From: Auriscalpium vulgare
Taxonomy: Eukaryota > Basidiomycota > Agaricomycetes > Russulales > Auriscalpiaceae
Direction: 5' to 3'
Length of the DNA: 64,000 nt
Assembly: GCA_019915015.1 (NCBI GenBank)
Contig: JAHBBC010000003.1
Span: forward strand, 496,001-560,000
The position numbers and the translations under genes are program-made. The notes under the pieces were generated by a model. That model ran no database searches. It saw only the letters and a list, made by a program, of their open reading frames with translations, and was not told the origin of the DNA. Of this stretch, positions 34,111 to 44,740 are shown in pieces; the stretch's first letter is position 1, and each line of letters opens with the position of its first letter.

Positions 34111-35801
34111 ATGGGCAGGCGCGATGTGCCTACAACCTCGAGCTCGGGGCCCAAGATCACCGTGTCAGAGCCCCCGCGCAGGTTTCCCTCGGGCTCTCTG
34201 GACGGCGCACGGCCTGCGCACCATCTTGATGGCACCATGACAAAGTTTGGCAACCCATGGCCGTCCTTCAGGTGCGGAACGGCGAGCTATCGGGATGTCG
34301 GGCCCACTGACTAATAGCTGCATAGATATCAGTCGGCGGGCCAGTGGGTTTCGGTGCGTCCGCTTTGCTAGCCATTGGCCCATCTAAGTGTCCCCGCTGT
34401 ACAGTTTGTCACCGCCTCTATGACTGGTGCCAGTAGACCCAAGATTCCAGATGACATCAAGACCCTCGTACCAAGCCAGCATCCTACGTGGGGCAATAAG
34501 CCCGGCAACGAGGGCCATGCCAAAGCTACCTGGTTAGGGTAAGTCACCTCGACGCTCTGATGCTTATCATGCGCGTGATCCAGGGTGCGGCCTGCCTGAT
34601 GGGCTGACGCTCCCCGTTGCTGACAGACATGCGGGCTATTTGCTCGAGCTGCCTACTCCCGAGGGCGCTGCTCGTGGCCCCCGAATCATATTCGATCCCG
34701 TGTTCTCCAACCGGTGCGCACCCTCCCAATTGATTGGCCCTGCGAGGTACACAGGTGCATGTTTAGCGTTCGGTTCAAAATCCGATGCTGAAGCCGTTTC
34801 CTTCAGACGCCCCTTGTAAAGTCGAAGAGATTCCTGCCGTCGATGTTATCATCCTATCGGTGAGTGTGTCCTTCATTTGATCTTCTCTTTTTGACATTGG
34901 TCCATAGCACAACCACTACGACCAGTGAGCGCTTGAGGTTACATGCTTCTCCACTGTCTCCTCACCGATCTCTCTCTCTCAGCACGGACCTGCCCACGCT
35001 CAACGGTATCCTTGCCAACCCGTCTTCGTCGGCGCACATCTTCGTAGGGCTCAACAATGCTGCACACCTGTCCAGTACACTCAAGCTCCCCCTCTCGCGC
35101 GTGCACGACCTCGACTGGTGGGATGAGCGCCTAGTGCGCGTATCGCTCCCCGCCGCCTCCGCCGGTGCGCCGCCCGTCGACGCGGAGGTGCGCCTCACAT
35201 GCACACCTTCGCAGCACGTCTCTGGACGCACGGCCTTCGACCGCTGGGCGGCACTCTGGGCGGCGTGGGTCGTCGAGGAGGTGCGCCCGGGCGTGGAGCG
35301 TGGGAAGCGGTTGTACTTTGCGGGTGACACAGGGTATCGCACTGTCAGGGATGGGGAGGATGAGGAGAGTGTCCCGGTGTGCCCTGTGTTTGCGGAGGTT
35401 GGCGAACGTTTTGGAGGCGTCGACTTAGCGCTTTTGCCTATCGGGTAAGTGGTCCAGGGATCCTAAATCAGCGGCCTGCTGATCCTTGCCGTCGATAACT
35501 CAGCGCATACAGCCCGCGCACGATGTGGTCGAACCTCCACGGATCGCCTGCAGACGCCGTGCGGATGTTCCGTGACGTCAAGGCGAAGAGGGCGCTCGCG
35601 ATGCACTGGGGGTGCGCTACTCTTGGCCTTCCACTGGCGTTTGTGAACCATGCTGACGAGCTGTGTCTGAGCAGAACGTGGGTTTTGACATCGGAGCCGG
35701 TGATGGAGCCTCCACAGCTCCTCAGGAAGGAATGCGAGAAGGCTGGGGTTACGGAGGACGAGTTTCTGGTGCCCGGGCTCGGCGAGACGGTGTTGTTTTG
35801 A
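34111..35801 (+). CDS. Metallo-beta-lactamase-fold phospholipase, NAPE-PLD-like
   Basis: The proposed start is ATG 34111 (MGRRDVPTTS); the family block FGNPWPSFR comes 50 residues later. Then follow ATWLGHAGYLLEL, IIFDPVFSNRCAPSQLIGPA and the zinc-binding HNHYDHTDLPTL, which is formed by joining two introns. TPSQHVSGRTAFDR, LYFAGDTGYRT and the last metal ligand in ALAMHWGT come after. The stop is at 35801. Family members hydrolyse N-acyl phosphatidylethanolamines or related lipids; the yeast relative is the mitochondrial Fmp30. About eight introns. The region 34325-34440 is awkward and may hold another intron. Confidence 0.87.
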
Positions 35802-35910
35802 TCCGCGTATCCGTGGCGTAGATTTAGTATGTTTTTGTATATACAGCGCCGTCTACGTGGCACGGGCCCCCGCTATGTTCCTCGATGGGACCCCTGCGGG
35901 TTGTTATCTA

Positions 35911-35930
35911 ATCCTATCCTATCCTATCCT
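35911..35930. repeat. ATCCT tandem repeat
   Basis: Four copies of ATCCT in the 3' flank of the NAPE-PLD-like gene. The complementary pattern (GGATA) occurs at 17212-17231. Confidence 0.7.
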
Positions 35931-36071
35931 TTCTGACTTTTGTGCGGATGTCTCAGAATCCAGCTAGTGCTTGTAACGCATCAAATGATCAAGTACCGTC
36001 TCCGCATTGCTTCATTCGCTTCGATACAGCACCGTCCTCGACCCGACTATCACGGTAGCAACTATTCATAA

Positions 36072-37517
36072 TTAGAATCCATGCTTAGCTCGGCGACCCC
36101 TTTTCTCAGCAGCCTTCCGTATTTCCTCTATGGATGGAACCCGCGTCCTGTCCCCAGCCTTTCCAACGCGGACGATCATGCATACATCCCCGTAGGCGTA
36201 CTCGAGGGTCGACTGGTTCCCGTGCGCCATGTATGCGCCGCCATGCCGCGTGATGTCCGACACCTCTGTCACCCACTGCACCTGCTCGTCGACGCGCGAG
36301 CCTTTATAGTAGAATCCTGAGAGCACAAGACCGCCCTCCTGCTCGAGCATATGGACAGGCGTGGGGACGTCTTCGTCGTCATAGATAGTTGGGTCGAGCG
36401 GCTTGTCGATGATGCCGGTGGATCTGCGACTGCGTGCATAGAATTCTTCAAGTTCCTGGTACAGGAGGTACAGCTTCGGGCTGAGGCCGAGTTCCGTGCA
36501 GGCGCGATGCACAACGGCGTCGCTGCCCTTGAGGAGGGGGTATAGCGGGTCCAGCGTCTTCTGCGTCTTCACGGGGTAGGCGTGCGTAAGCCCGAAGCCC
36601 AGTGTGCCACCCTCCGGGAGGAATGTAGGGTCTTTGAGCAGTCGCTCGAACGTCGACCTGAAGAGCTCCTCATTTGCAGGAGCGACCCGCGGAACGAGGA
36701 GGTTGGGCGCCAGCGTCTGCACGGCGTCGGCGAAGTACAGATTGAATGTTAGCGTGACGCGGTGGCCCTGGCTGACGGGGGAAACCTCGTGCTCGATGTT
36801 GCTGAAGAACGCGACGAAGCCGATCGAAGGCGTGGCGGCGGCGGCGACAGCCTTCGCAGAGTCAAACGTCCACTCCTCGCCGCGATGGCGTAGCGCGAGC
36901 GCACCGCCCGTGTGCGGGGTGGGGAAGACGAGCACGAGTGAGCCGAACATGTTCTCGCCACGGGGAGTGTCCACGTGCGCCTTGAAGAATGACCCTTCAC
37001 CTGGGCGAACTCATGAGCATGGCTTCAAGAGAGCACAATAACGTAGTCCACCTACTGTAGATGTTCAGTTTATACAATTCGACTCTGATAGACCGCGTAG
37101 ACTGCTGGCCCTCGAGGAGGTAGTCGCGCACGATGTCGATCAGGCGTGTGCGCTCCGGGACCAGCGGCGTCGCAAACAGATTTGTGTCCAGCTTGCCCGC
37201 CTTTCGATATGTTTCGTCCAGAACATCCTCTTGGCCACGGCCAAATGTTGCGGGATGGCACGCCTGACACAAGTCTGCGAGCTGCTCGGGTGTGGCGTTA
37301 GCGAGATCAACGAGGCTGGCATCGTTCGTCAGTCGTGCGTAGTGATACAAGAAGTCTGAGCTCACCGAGCCGCGTTTCCGCTTTTGTAGTAGAGATGGAA
37401 CTGCTCGTCGGTGAGAGGCAGCGTGCCGCTGACGTAGGGCGGCTTGTGGATAATCGAGTCCCTCAACGGCTGTAACATATCAGGAACTGTATCGGGAACT
37501 GTGGTGGGCGTTGTCAT
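36072..37517 (-). CDS. 2-oxoglutarate/Fe(II) dioxygenase (prolyl-4-hydroxylase-like)
   Basis: Starts at ATG 37517 (MTTPTTVPDT) and ends in KHGF at 36072, with two or three introns. The N-terminal part has LPLTDEQFHLYYKSG and the DRHRARLPP-spanning exon coding IRVELYKLNIY. The catalytic core reads HVDTPRG, the HxD iron pair. FGSLVLVFPTPHTGGAL follows, then HEVSPVSQGHRVTLTFN with the third His and the Arg that binds 2-oxoglutarate. The C-terminal 150 residues are a helical extension common in Agaricomycete members of this family. Substrate unknown; it could be a protein or a small molecule. Agaricomycetes often have many copies. Confidence 0.85.
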
Positions 37518-37916
37518 GAGGAATCAAGATGTATGTGAACAGAGGAGAGGTGAGGGATGCGGAAGAGACCTGGGTGGCTCCGAAGAGCTCTTTATACCTA
37601 CGGTGCCACCTCGACACGTTGTTGTTTACCATCGCCTAGTACTGATTATCGTGTCCGCTAGATTGCGAAATTCCACAGGAGTCATCGACCAGGCGTGACT
37701 GAGGGTGTGACTGAGTCCCAAGCCTCAGAGATCAGAGACAAATGACGTATTTCTACAAAGCCCGCGAAACAAATCACCGGAGCAGCACGTCAATTACATG
37801 CGCACGTTGGGGCCGCAACCACATTTATTGCTCAAGAGTGCCATTTCAAACTCACATTCGTATCAATACATCTTGCTTTCTACTTCGGACTTCGGCATCT
37901 TCAACCCGCAGGGCAC
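37518..37916. other. Intergenic region
   Basis: About 400 bp between two minus-strand genes; nothing recognisable. Confidence 0.45.
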
Positions 37917-39696
37917 CTAATTATGCCCAATGATGGACATGGGCTTGTATGGCTCTTCCAGGTACTTGATGTCCTCAAGCGAGAGCTTTACATCAACAGC
38001 GTCTGCACGGTGTAAGCGACGGGAAGAACACTACTAGCGGGACCGTTTACCAATTAAGTCCTTGAGCTTGTCGAGGCTCGTGGTCCCGATGATTGGCGCG
38101 GAGACGGCTAGCAGCGGCACAACGACGTAAGAGTCAGACATTGAAGATCAGAACTGCAAACAGTACGCACCATCCTTCGTAAACGTCCAAGCCAACGCAA
38201 CTTGCGCCATGCTGACGCCAAGTTTCTTCGCAATATCCTCGACGCTAAGTTATGTGAGGTGCAAGTAGGCCCTAAGTGTTGATTAGCGCACCGTTTCACA
38301 ACGTCATGGTTGCTGGGCTCCTTGAGGTACACGTCGTGCCAGCTTATTTGAGATGTGTCAATCATCTTATAACACTGGCTTGAGTACGAATCCTACAGAT
38401 CGTTTTCAGAGCGAAGAGTGCGTTCTCCGAGGGGGCGGGTGAGAGCACCGCGGGCAAGAGGCGACCAGGGAATAGAGCCCACACCGAAGTGCTGTGGCGA
38501 GAGAAGTCAAACTCGCGCAGCGCAAGGCGGGTTAGGACTGACTTTGAGCGTGGGCATCATCTCGCGTTCTTCCTCACGATATATGAGACTGTAGTGGTTT
38601 TGCATCGAGATGAAAGGCGTCAGGTTGTTTGCAATCGCGTAGTCTGGTCAGTGAGATTTGGATAAATCAGCGAAGGCATTTAATGAGGCATATATCAGTC
38701 CCGACTTACTTTGCATGGCGTGGACTAAAGTGGGTGACTTCAGCGTGAGATGAAATTGGACAAAAGAGAGAGAATCGCACATTGCCAAGCCCAGCAAGAG
38801 CTCATGCCAATGTAGCGAACATAACCAGCCTTGACAACATCATGCAGAGCTTGCATCTGTTGACATCAATCAGCTGACCGATTCTGGACGAGATGTGCCA
38901 ATACGAAGACGCTCACCGTCTCTTCGATCGGAGTCTCCCGGTCGAAGCGATGGCCTACAGAGCGTCGGCATCAGCCAGAAGCGAATGAACGAAAGACAAC
39001 ATACATTGAAGTAAGTCGACATAGTCAAGCTGCAAACGCTCCAGACTGTGCTTGACCGAATCGAATATATGCTTCCTGCTCAGACCATGCTGATTGATGT
39101 ATCCGTTCTTGTGGGCGACTTCTATTGCTGCAGGACCCATGTACCGTTCGCCATACGTACGTCCAACGATGCCGTGGAGCTGTGAGAGAAATCTTAAGTA
39201 GCACTTCACTCACCATCGAAAAACGAAAAAGGCATACCTTCGTCATCACGACGATCTCATCACGGGGCAAGTTCAGTTGCTTGATAGCCTTTCCTAGAAT
39301 TACTTCAGACGCGCCGTTCGAGTAGACCTGTAAAACGGTCAGGAGGTCTACGCTTGCATGGCATGATCAACACACATCTGCGGTATCAAAGGTTTGGATG
39401 CCGTTCTCATAACTTTACAGCCGAGATGCAAGATACTATCAGTTCCATGACGAACGACAGGATGGATACATTTGACGCACGCGAACTTGATCTGAGCGAT
39501 GCCTTCCTCCTCGCCGAGAACCCACGGCTGCCACTCTGGACTCCCATACGACATGCATCCCAAGATTATCTGGGACACTTTCAGACCAGACTTGCCCAGA
39601 CGGACTGGAGGGATTCAGTTGAGAGCGAAGCAAAAAATCCGATTGTTGCTTGGACGCACCATACGGCACACGACGGGAGACGTTGAGGGAAGTCAT
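37917..39696 (-). CDS. Aldo-keto reductase
   Basis: Starts MTSLNVSRRVPY at 39696. An intron joins VRLGKSGLKVSQIILGCMSY, the standard start of fungal AKRs. Then come FDTADVYSNGASE with the catalytic Asp and Tyr, LPRDEIVVMTK with the Lys, and YVDLLQCHRFD with the His, which completes the tetrad. Later blocks are ETPIEETMQALHDVV, YVRYIGMSSCWAWQ, SPLARGALTRP and SAPIIGTTSLDKL. The end is KPMSIIGHN with a stop at 37917. About ten short introns. It reduces aldehydes or ketones with NADPH; the natural substrate is unknown. Some relatives act in aryl-aldehyde metabolism during lignin decay. Confidence 0.9.
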
Positions 39697-40275
39697 GGTG
39701 GTGGTGAGATAAGAAGAGGCCGGTCTGGGAGAGCGCACTATTTGTATGTTCCCGGCCCCGCGGGACACACGCCAATATTCCACATCCTAGAAAGCAACTA
39801 GGCCCCACATAAATCTCCGAGACAGCGATAACTGAGCGATCTGATTGGCCGAAGAGCCAGCCGACGCTGCCTACTGGAAGGTTCCCACACCCTGGCACAT
39901 CAGGTTGAAGCTAAGTCTCCGTTGCTTTGCGCGGAAGACAGTCGTTCTAGGTTTGGAGCGAGCACATGCGTCGTTCTCGCCACGCAAGCTTTGGCGTGTA
40001 AGGACGCCGCGAGCCAGTAGAGATGCTGAGCGACCAAAATGTACAAACTGACTTGACTCAGACGAAGAGACATCTGCTGTGCGCTATGTCGAAGCATCCC
40101 AAAAAGATCACGCGGGACACTTTAGGGACACGCTCGCTGTGAGTACGTACGCGTCACCGCGTCACCGAAGAGGACTGAGCATGTCGTATGCAGTCGTCAA
40201 GAGAGCGATATGGATAAGGTGAGCAAGATCTCCGACAGTATTTACTTGAGATGGTGGCGTGATTGTGTTGTCATG
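39697..40275. other. Intergenic region, promoter of the aldo-keto reductase
   Basis: About 580 bp between two minus-strand genes. No coding signal or clear motif. Confidence 0.45.
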
Positions 40276-42508
40276 TCATAGCCTGCTTCGGGTGGAATCT
40301 CCCTGGCCTGACTGCGTCCTTGCAAACTCCTCCTGCAGCTTTCGTCGGAGAACCTTCCCTGTAGGAAGCTTGGGTATCTATTGTGGACACAGTGACAGGT
40401 GAGCTAGTACGCAGAGTTGCAGAACCAAGCGCACCTCGTCCACAGCCTGGTATCCGCCCCTCACCCACTTCGGTTTGCTCAGCTTCGTCCTCACCCATTT
40501 GTCAAGAGCTTCAAAAACCGCGGTCTCTCCGTGGCGCTTGCCCGCCAGGGAGAGCACCACCCACGCGCGTGGCACCTCCTCGTGTGAGAGTCGCGCTCCG
40601 ACCACCCCTGCCACAGCAACATCGTCGATCAGACGCTCTGGGTGCTCCAGCAGTGCGTTCTCAATTTCAGAAGGCGACACTTGAGTTCCAGATATCTTCA
40701 ATATGTCCTGTGAATGTGAAAGCTACATTACGCGTGCAGGGCACAATGAGGATATTTGCAGCTACTTACCTTGACGCGGTCGACATAGCTAGTGTGCGAG
40801 AAACATAGGCGTTAATTCACGAAACCTGTGAAGTTGAAGGAGACGATACATACAAAAACCTTCCCAAGCTGTCAACCTTGAAACGATCACCAGTCCGAAG
40901 CCAGCCGTCAGGCCAGAAGGTGTCTCTTGTAGCCTTCTCGTTCCTATAGTATCCCAAAGCGACGTTCGGCCCGCGGACCAGCAGCTCGCCTGCCTCGTCA
41001 AAACTTGCGTCCGTACCGTCCTCGCGGATGACGCGCGCTTCCTGACTTGGCAACAGAATCCCCGTCATACCCGGGACGTGCTTGTAGCGATCTTCCAGAA
41101 TACCAGGGAAGGGCACCGAGAGGGCAGCGAGTGTCTGAAAGCGTGTCAGTTGTAAATGACGGCGTCGTGCTCGACGCTCACGCATTCCGACATTCCGTAA
41201 CCTGAACGACTCTCCTGTCAGCCAGACTGCTAAATGTATATATATGCATGTATACCTTCTTGGAGAAAAGGCGTCTGCATGCGCCTCATCAGCTTCTCCC
41301 GGACTTCAGGAGGGAGATAGGCAGCGCCACTGCTCAATCCGATAAACCTGCTGAGATCGACCTTGGCGAATTCGGGCGAGCTGACAATGTGGTGTACCAT
41401 GGAGGGGACTAGCGACATGTGTGTGACAGGTTGGCTTGTTCCAAACGTTTGGTAAGTTTCAACGAGCGATGTTATTAGAGAGAAACGCACTTGATTATCG
41501 CCTTAATGACTTGGCGAACATCCCACCGTGGAAGTATGATGATTGTGAACGGCGTGAGGAGCGCCCGCATAACATGCGCATGCAAACCCATGGCATGGTA
41601 GAAGGGAAGGAACGCAAGGCCGATTGGAATATTCTCTGGCGTGTTGAGAGGCGGTGGCTACAACAGCTTAAGCCAAACTCCCACTCCATACAACCGATGA
41701 AACCGACCTGATAAACTTTAGCAATCTCTTGGAGAGGGATGACCATTTGCATCGCCGTGTAGTACAGATTTCTATGCGAGATCATGACTCCTGTGCGAAG
41801 GCGTTCGGTGCGGGTTACACGCATGAGCACAGCGACTGACCTTTCGGAAGTCCGCTCGTTCCGCTCGAGTACACCATGTAGGCAAAGGTTTCGTCACGAA
41901 CATGCTGCGTCGCAACAGAAGCTAGTCCTCTGCCTTTCACAGTGCGGATCAGTCCAGGTAGGTTTCGTTTCCCATCGACGTGGCCATGCAAAATGAAGAT
42001 GCAGTCTTCCGGAAGACCAATATCACTCGCGGCAGCCTGTGCGGTGGGATAGAGCGCCGGGCTAACGAACAAACACGTGAGTTTGGACAGCCTCAAGAGC
42101 GCGGTGATCTCGTCGCTCGTCAGCAGTGAGGGCACTAGGGCCACAGGCACGGCCATCTTCAGCAGAGCAAAGACGAGGACTGGGTAATCCTGCAAAGCGG
42201 TATGTGAACAGCGGCCTGGATACAGAGATGTGCGGACAAACCATGCAGTTCTCACTCAATATGCCCACCAAATCCTTCCCTTGTTGTAGGCCCAGTCCTC
42301 CTACACCAGGCTCTGCACTCATAACACTCGCTGCACCTTCCACGCGCACCACGAACTCGCGAAAGCGTCTCCTCTCCCCAGTCAACCCGTCAACATGCAG
42401 CGTGTAGTTCGGCCAGCTCCGGACCTCAGGGCGTGAGAGGAGGTAATCGTAGAAGTTAACCTGCGGCCACGCGGGTATGGGAGGGTAGGGCGACGCGAAC
42501 GTAGGCAT
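40276..42508 (-). CDS. Acyl/aryl-CoA synthetase (AMP-binding), peroxisomal
   Basis: Begins MPTFASPYPP at 42508 and has about seven introns. The ANL-superfamily motifs are present: YSSGTSGLPKG (P-loop), FLPFYHAMGLHAHV, GYGMSECT, GELLVRGPNVALGYY, WLRTGDRFKVD, the YVDRVKDILKISGTQVSP hinge and LPTGKVLRRKL with the catalytic Lys. The reading frame ends in SRL, a peroxisomal type 1 targeting signal, at 40276. The overall shape is that of 4-coumarate-CoA-ligase-like enzymes, which activate fatty or aromatic acids as CoA thioesters for beta-oxidation-type breakdown. Exact substrate unknown. The aldo-keto reductase lies directly downstream on the same strand. Confidence 0.9.
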
Positions 42509-43021
42509 GGTGGGGACTCGGTAGGGGCGGAAGCCTCACGCTTCTTGTGCATGTCTTGCAGGTAATAGTATATCTATAGCATGAGTCCTCGGGTACCGGT
42601 CCACCGAGTCCCGAGGGAAATTCTACTGGACCCGGGCACGGGTGCATTGAGAGTTCGCAGGCTGTCAGCTGGATATGAGTTGTTCGGCTTGCATGAACAG
42701 ATGTACATGCCCATAGCAATAAAGCCTGGAATCATACCGTCGTCGGCATTCATGACATTGTAGCACTGGAGATGCACGTCGGCCAAAGGGTGGAGATGCA
42801 CGTCGGCGGAGATGCACGTCGGCCAAAGGGAGGAGAAGACTGACTTCGTCGTGAGACCTCTCGTGCGCGCGCGTGACCGCGGGACTTACGCGTCGCGCGT
42901 CTACCATGATACGCGGTATAATACAGACTCGACCGTGATACACGATATGATACACTAGAAGCGGAAATCCAAATAGCAAGTAGCCAAAATCCCATGATCC
43001 GGCAGGAGGATTAAACTCAGG
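42509..43021. other. Intergenic region with tandem repeat
   Basis: About 510 bp between two minus-strand genes. It contains the repeat at 42768-42832; the rest is unremarkable. Confidence 0.5.
42768..42832. repeat. Imperfect tandem repeat, GGAGATGCACGTCGG unit
   Basis: Three copies of GGAGATGCACGTCGG, two of them followed by CCAAAGGG. Located upstream of the acyl-CoA synthetase. Confidence 0.8.
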
Positions 43022-44356
43022 TCACCCCACGACGCTCTCCGCCTTCACCGACCCACAAAACCGGCACGTCCAGAATTGGTGCTCCATTCCCTCTTCCCCG
43101 CACACTGTACATGTCCATCCGTCGGCTTTGACTGGCTGTGAAAGCGGGCGTGCAGACATGCACGCGTCGCATTGAGTGGCATGCGGTGCGTTGATGAGCG
43201 TACATGCGGGACATGTCCAGATTGGACGCATCTCTGGCAGGGGTCTTGAAGACGAATTGATAGCAGGAGGGTTAGTAATGGGTCTCGTCGCGGGATTGAC
43301 AGGGGGTGGCCGCGATGTGATCGCCTTTGGCAGCTTGGATTGCGGCGCAGGGGGTGCAGTGCGCTGATGAGCGGGTTTCGATGACCCCGCAGAAGGTGAA
43401 TCGTCGAGGATTATGATCTCGTCGTCGTCGTACCAATCAGCAAGATCGGCCGCGTTGTTTCTGACGCTGTCACGGGCAGCCTTGTCGGATTCGGCTTGCG
43501 CAACGGAACCAGATGCGCATCGTTTCTCATCGGCTGCTCTCATGTCAGCCGCCTACAGGAGTTTACCATTCAACAATATCATATGATTCGTACGAAGAAT
43601 GTAACGCACCAGAACAGCAAGCTCTCGAGGAGATAAGCCCAAACTGGAGAGCGTTCCACCCCCGAGGCGCCCACCGCCACTCGTCAGATATGAGTTATTC
43701 TGTCGCCTTTCCGCTGCTTCTATCGCACGTAGACGCGCAATGTGCGGTGGAATGTTATGAGAGACACCGGCGCCAAGTCGGTAGCCCTTCGTGAAGAAGC
43801 CCTCCCCGGAGTATCCTGAGCGCTTTAAGGCCGCATACTCGTCTTCGAGGCCGGAGAGGAACTTGTAGAACTGGCCATCATGAGGGCCGTGCACATTATG
43901 CGTTAGCTAGCAGAGAATATGAGGTGAGAGTGATGCAAGCGCTCGTACGGAGGTGTGCACACCTCATGCAGCATCGTAGACAAGACATCCTCTTCCGGAA
44001 GAAAAGTATCCGGCGTCCATGCAGGGCGTAAACGGACGAGGATCTTCTGCCCGCCGTTGATATCTGAACAACAGATCAGCAGCTATCATGAAGAGCCCGC
44101 CGGTGGTCATCACTCACTTAGCCCTGGGAGCCTTCAAGTCAGACTTACTAGAAGACTCGCAAATGATGAGATATGCAGACCCACCTAAGAGATTAGGATT
44201 ATCCGGGAAGAACTCTGCGAGGCATGGCAGTCGCCAGCCATGCTTTCGCATGATAGGCTTGACTAGGGAGGCGATCTTTTGGAGCATGGCGAGGGCCTCG
44301 TTGGCCCTCGGACGATCCTTCAGGGTTTCATAGGACAGTATGAAAGTCTCAGACAT
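43022..44356 (-). CDS. WSS1: WLM-domain metalloprotease, WSS1/SPRTN-type
   Basis: Starts MSETFILSYETLKDRPRANE at 44356. The WLM domain covers the first 230 residues and contains MRKHGWRLPCLAEFFP and the metal site HELTHNVHGPHD. After a disordered acidic stretch (WYDDDEIIILDD, which may bind SUMO) and a Pro-rich linker come two RanBP2-type zinc fingers. The first is WTCPACTLINAPHATQCDAC and the second WTCTVCGEEGMEHQFWTCRF. The stop is at 43022. Wss1 proteins degrade proteins crosslinked to DNA and act with Cdc48 and SUMO. Three introns. A 19-bp tandem repeat lies just upstream of the start. Confidence 0.92.
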
Positions 44357-44740
44357 AGCAGATGAGGGTAGGAAGAGCACTTGAGGGTAGGAAGAGCACT
44401 TGGGAGGAGGAAGACCACTGAGAGGTAGGAGGAGCACTTGAGAAGGAGGCGTACGAGACGAGGCGCGCCCAAATACCGCAGAGGATGCTTACACAGATGT
44501 TCCTGCCAGTGCACACGCGTACGCTGAACTAATCCCGGGGTCGGGCACTGTACGCGTCGAACTTTGTCTGGAGGGTTCTTGAACGTCGACACGCGTCTGT
44601 GGCCCGGGCAAGTATGTTGTTCTCACGGCGTGACGAGTAAACAACTTAAAACAACACGGCCGCGTTCAACTGCGCGGTTCATCAGGCTGGCCCTCAAGCC
44701 CAGCCATCCTTGTCACCCCCAAGCTACAGGTGCGCCTCTA
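44357..44740. promoter_or_regulatory. Divergent promoter, WSS1 / histone deacetylase
   Basis: 384 bp between two divergent starts. It holds the 19-bp repeat array next to WSS1; the remainder must serve both genes. No TATA box seen. Confidence 0.5.
44363..44438. repeat. Four 19-bp tandem units before WSS1
   Basis: Units at 44363-44381, 44382-44400, 44401-44419 and 44420-44438. The first two are identical (TGAGGGTAGGAAGAGCACT) and the others diverge at a few bases. The array begins 7 bp upstream of the WSS1 ATG on the other strand, so it lies in its leader or core promoter. Confidence 0.85.
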
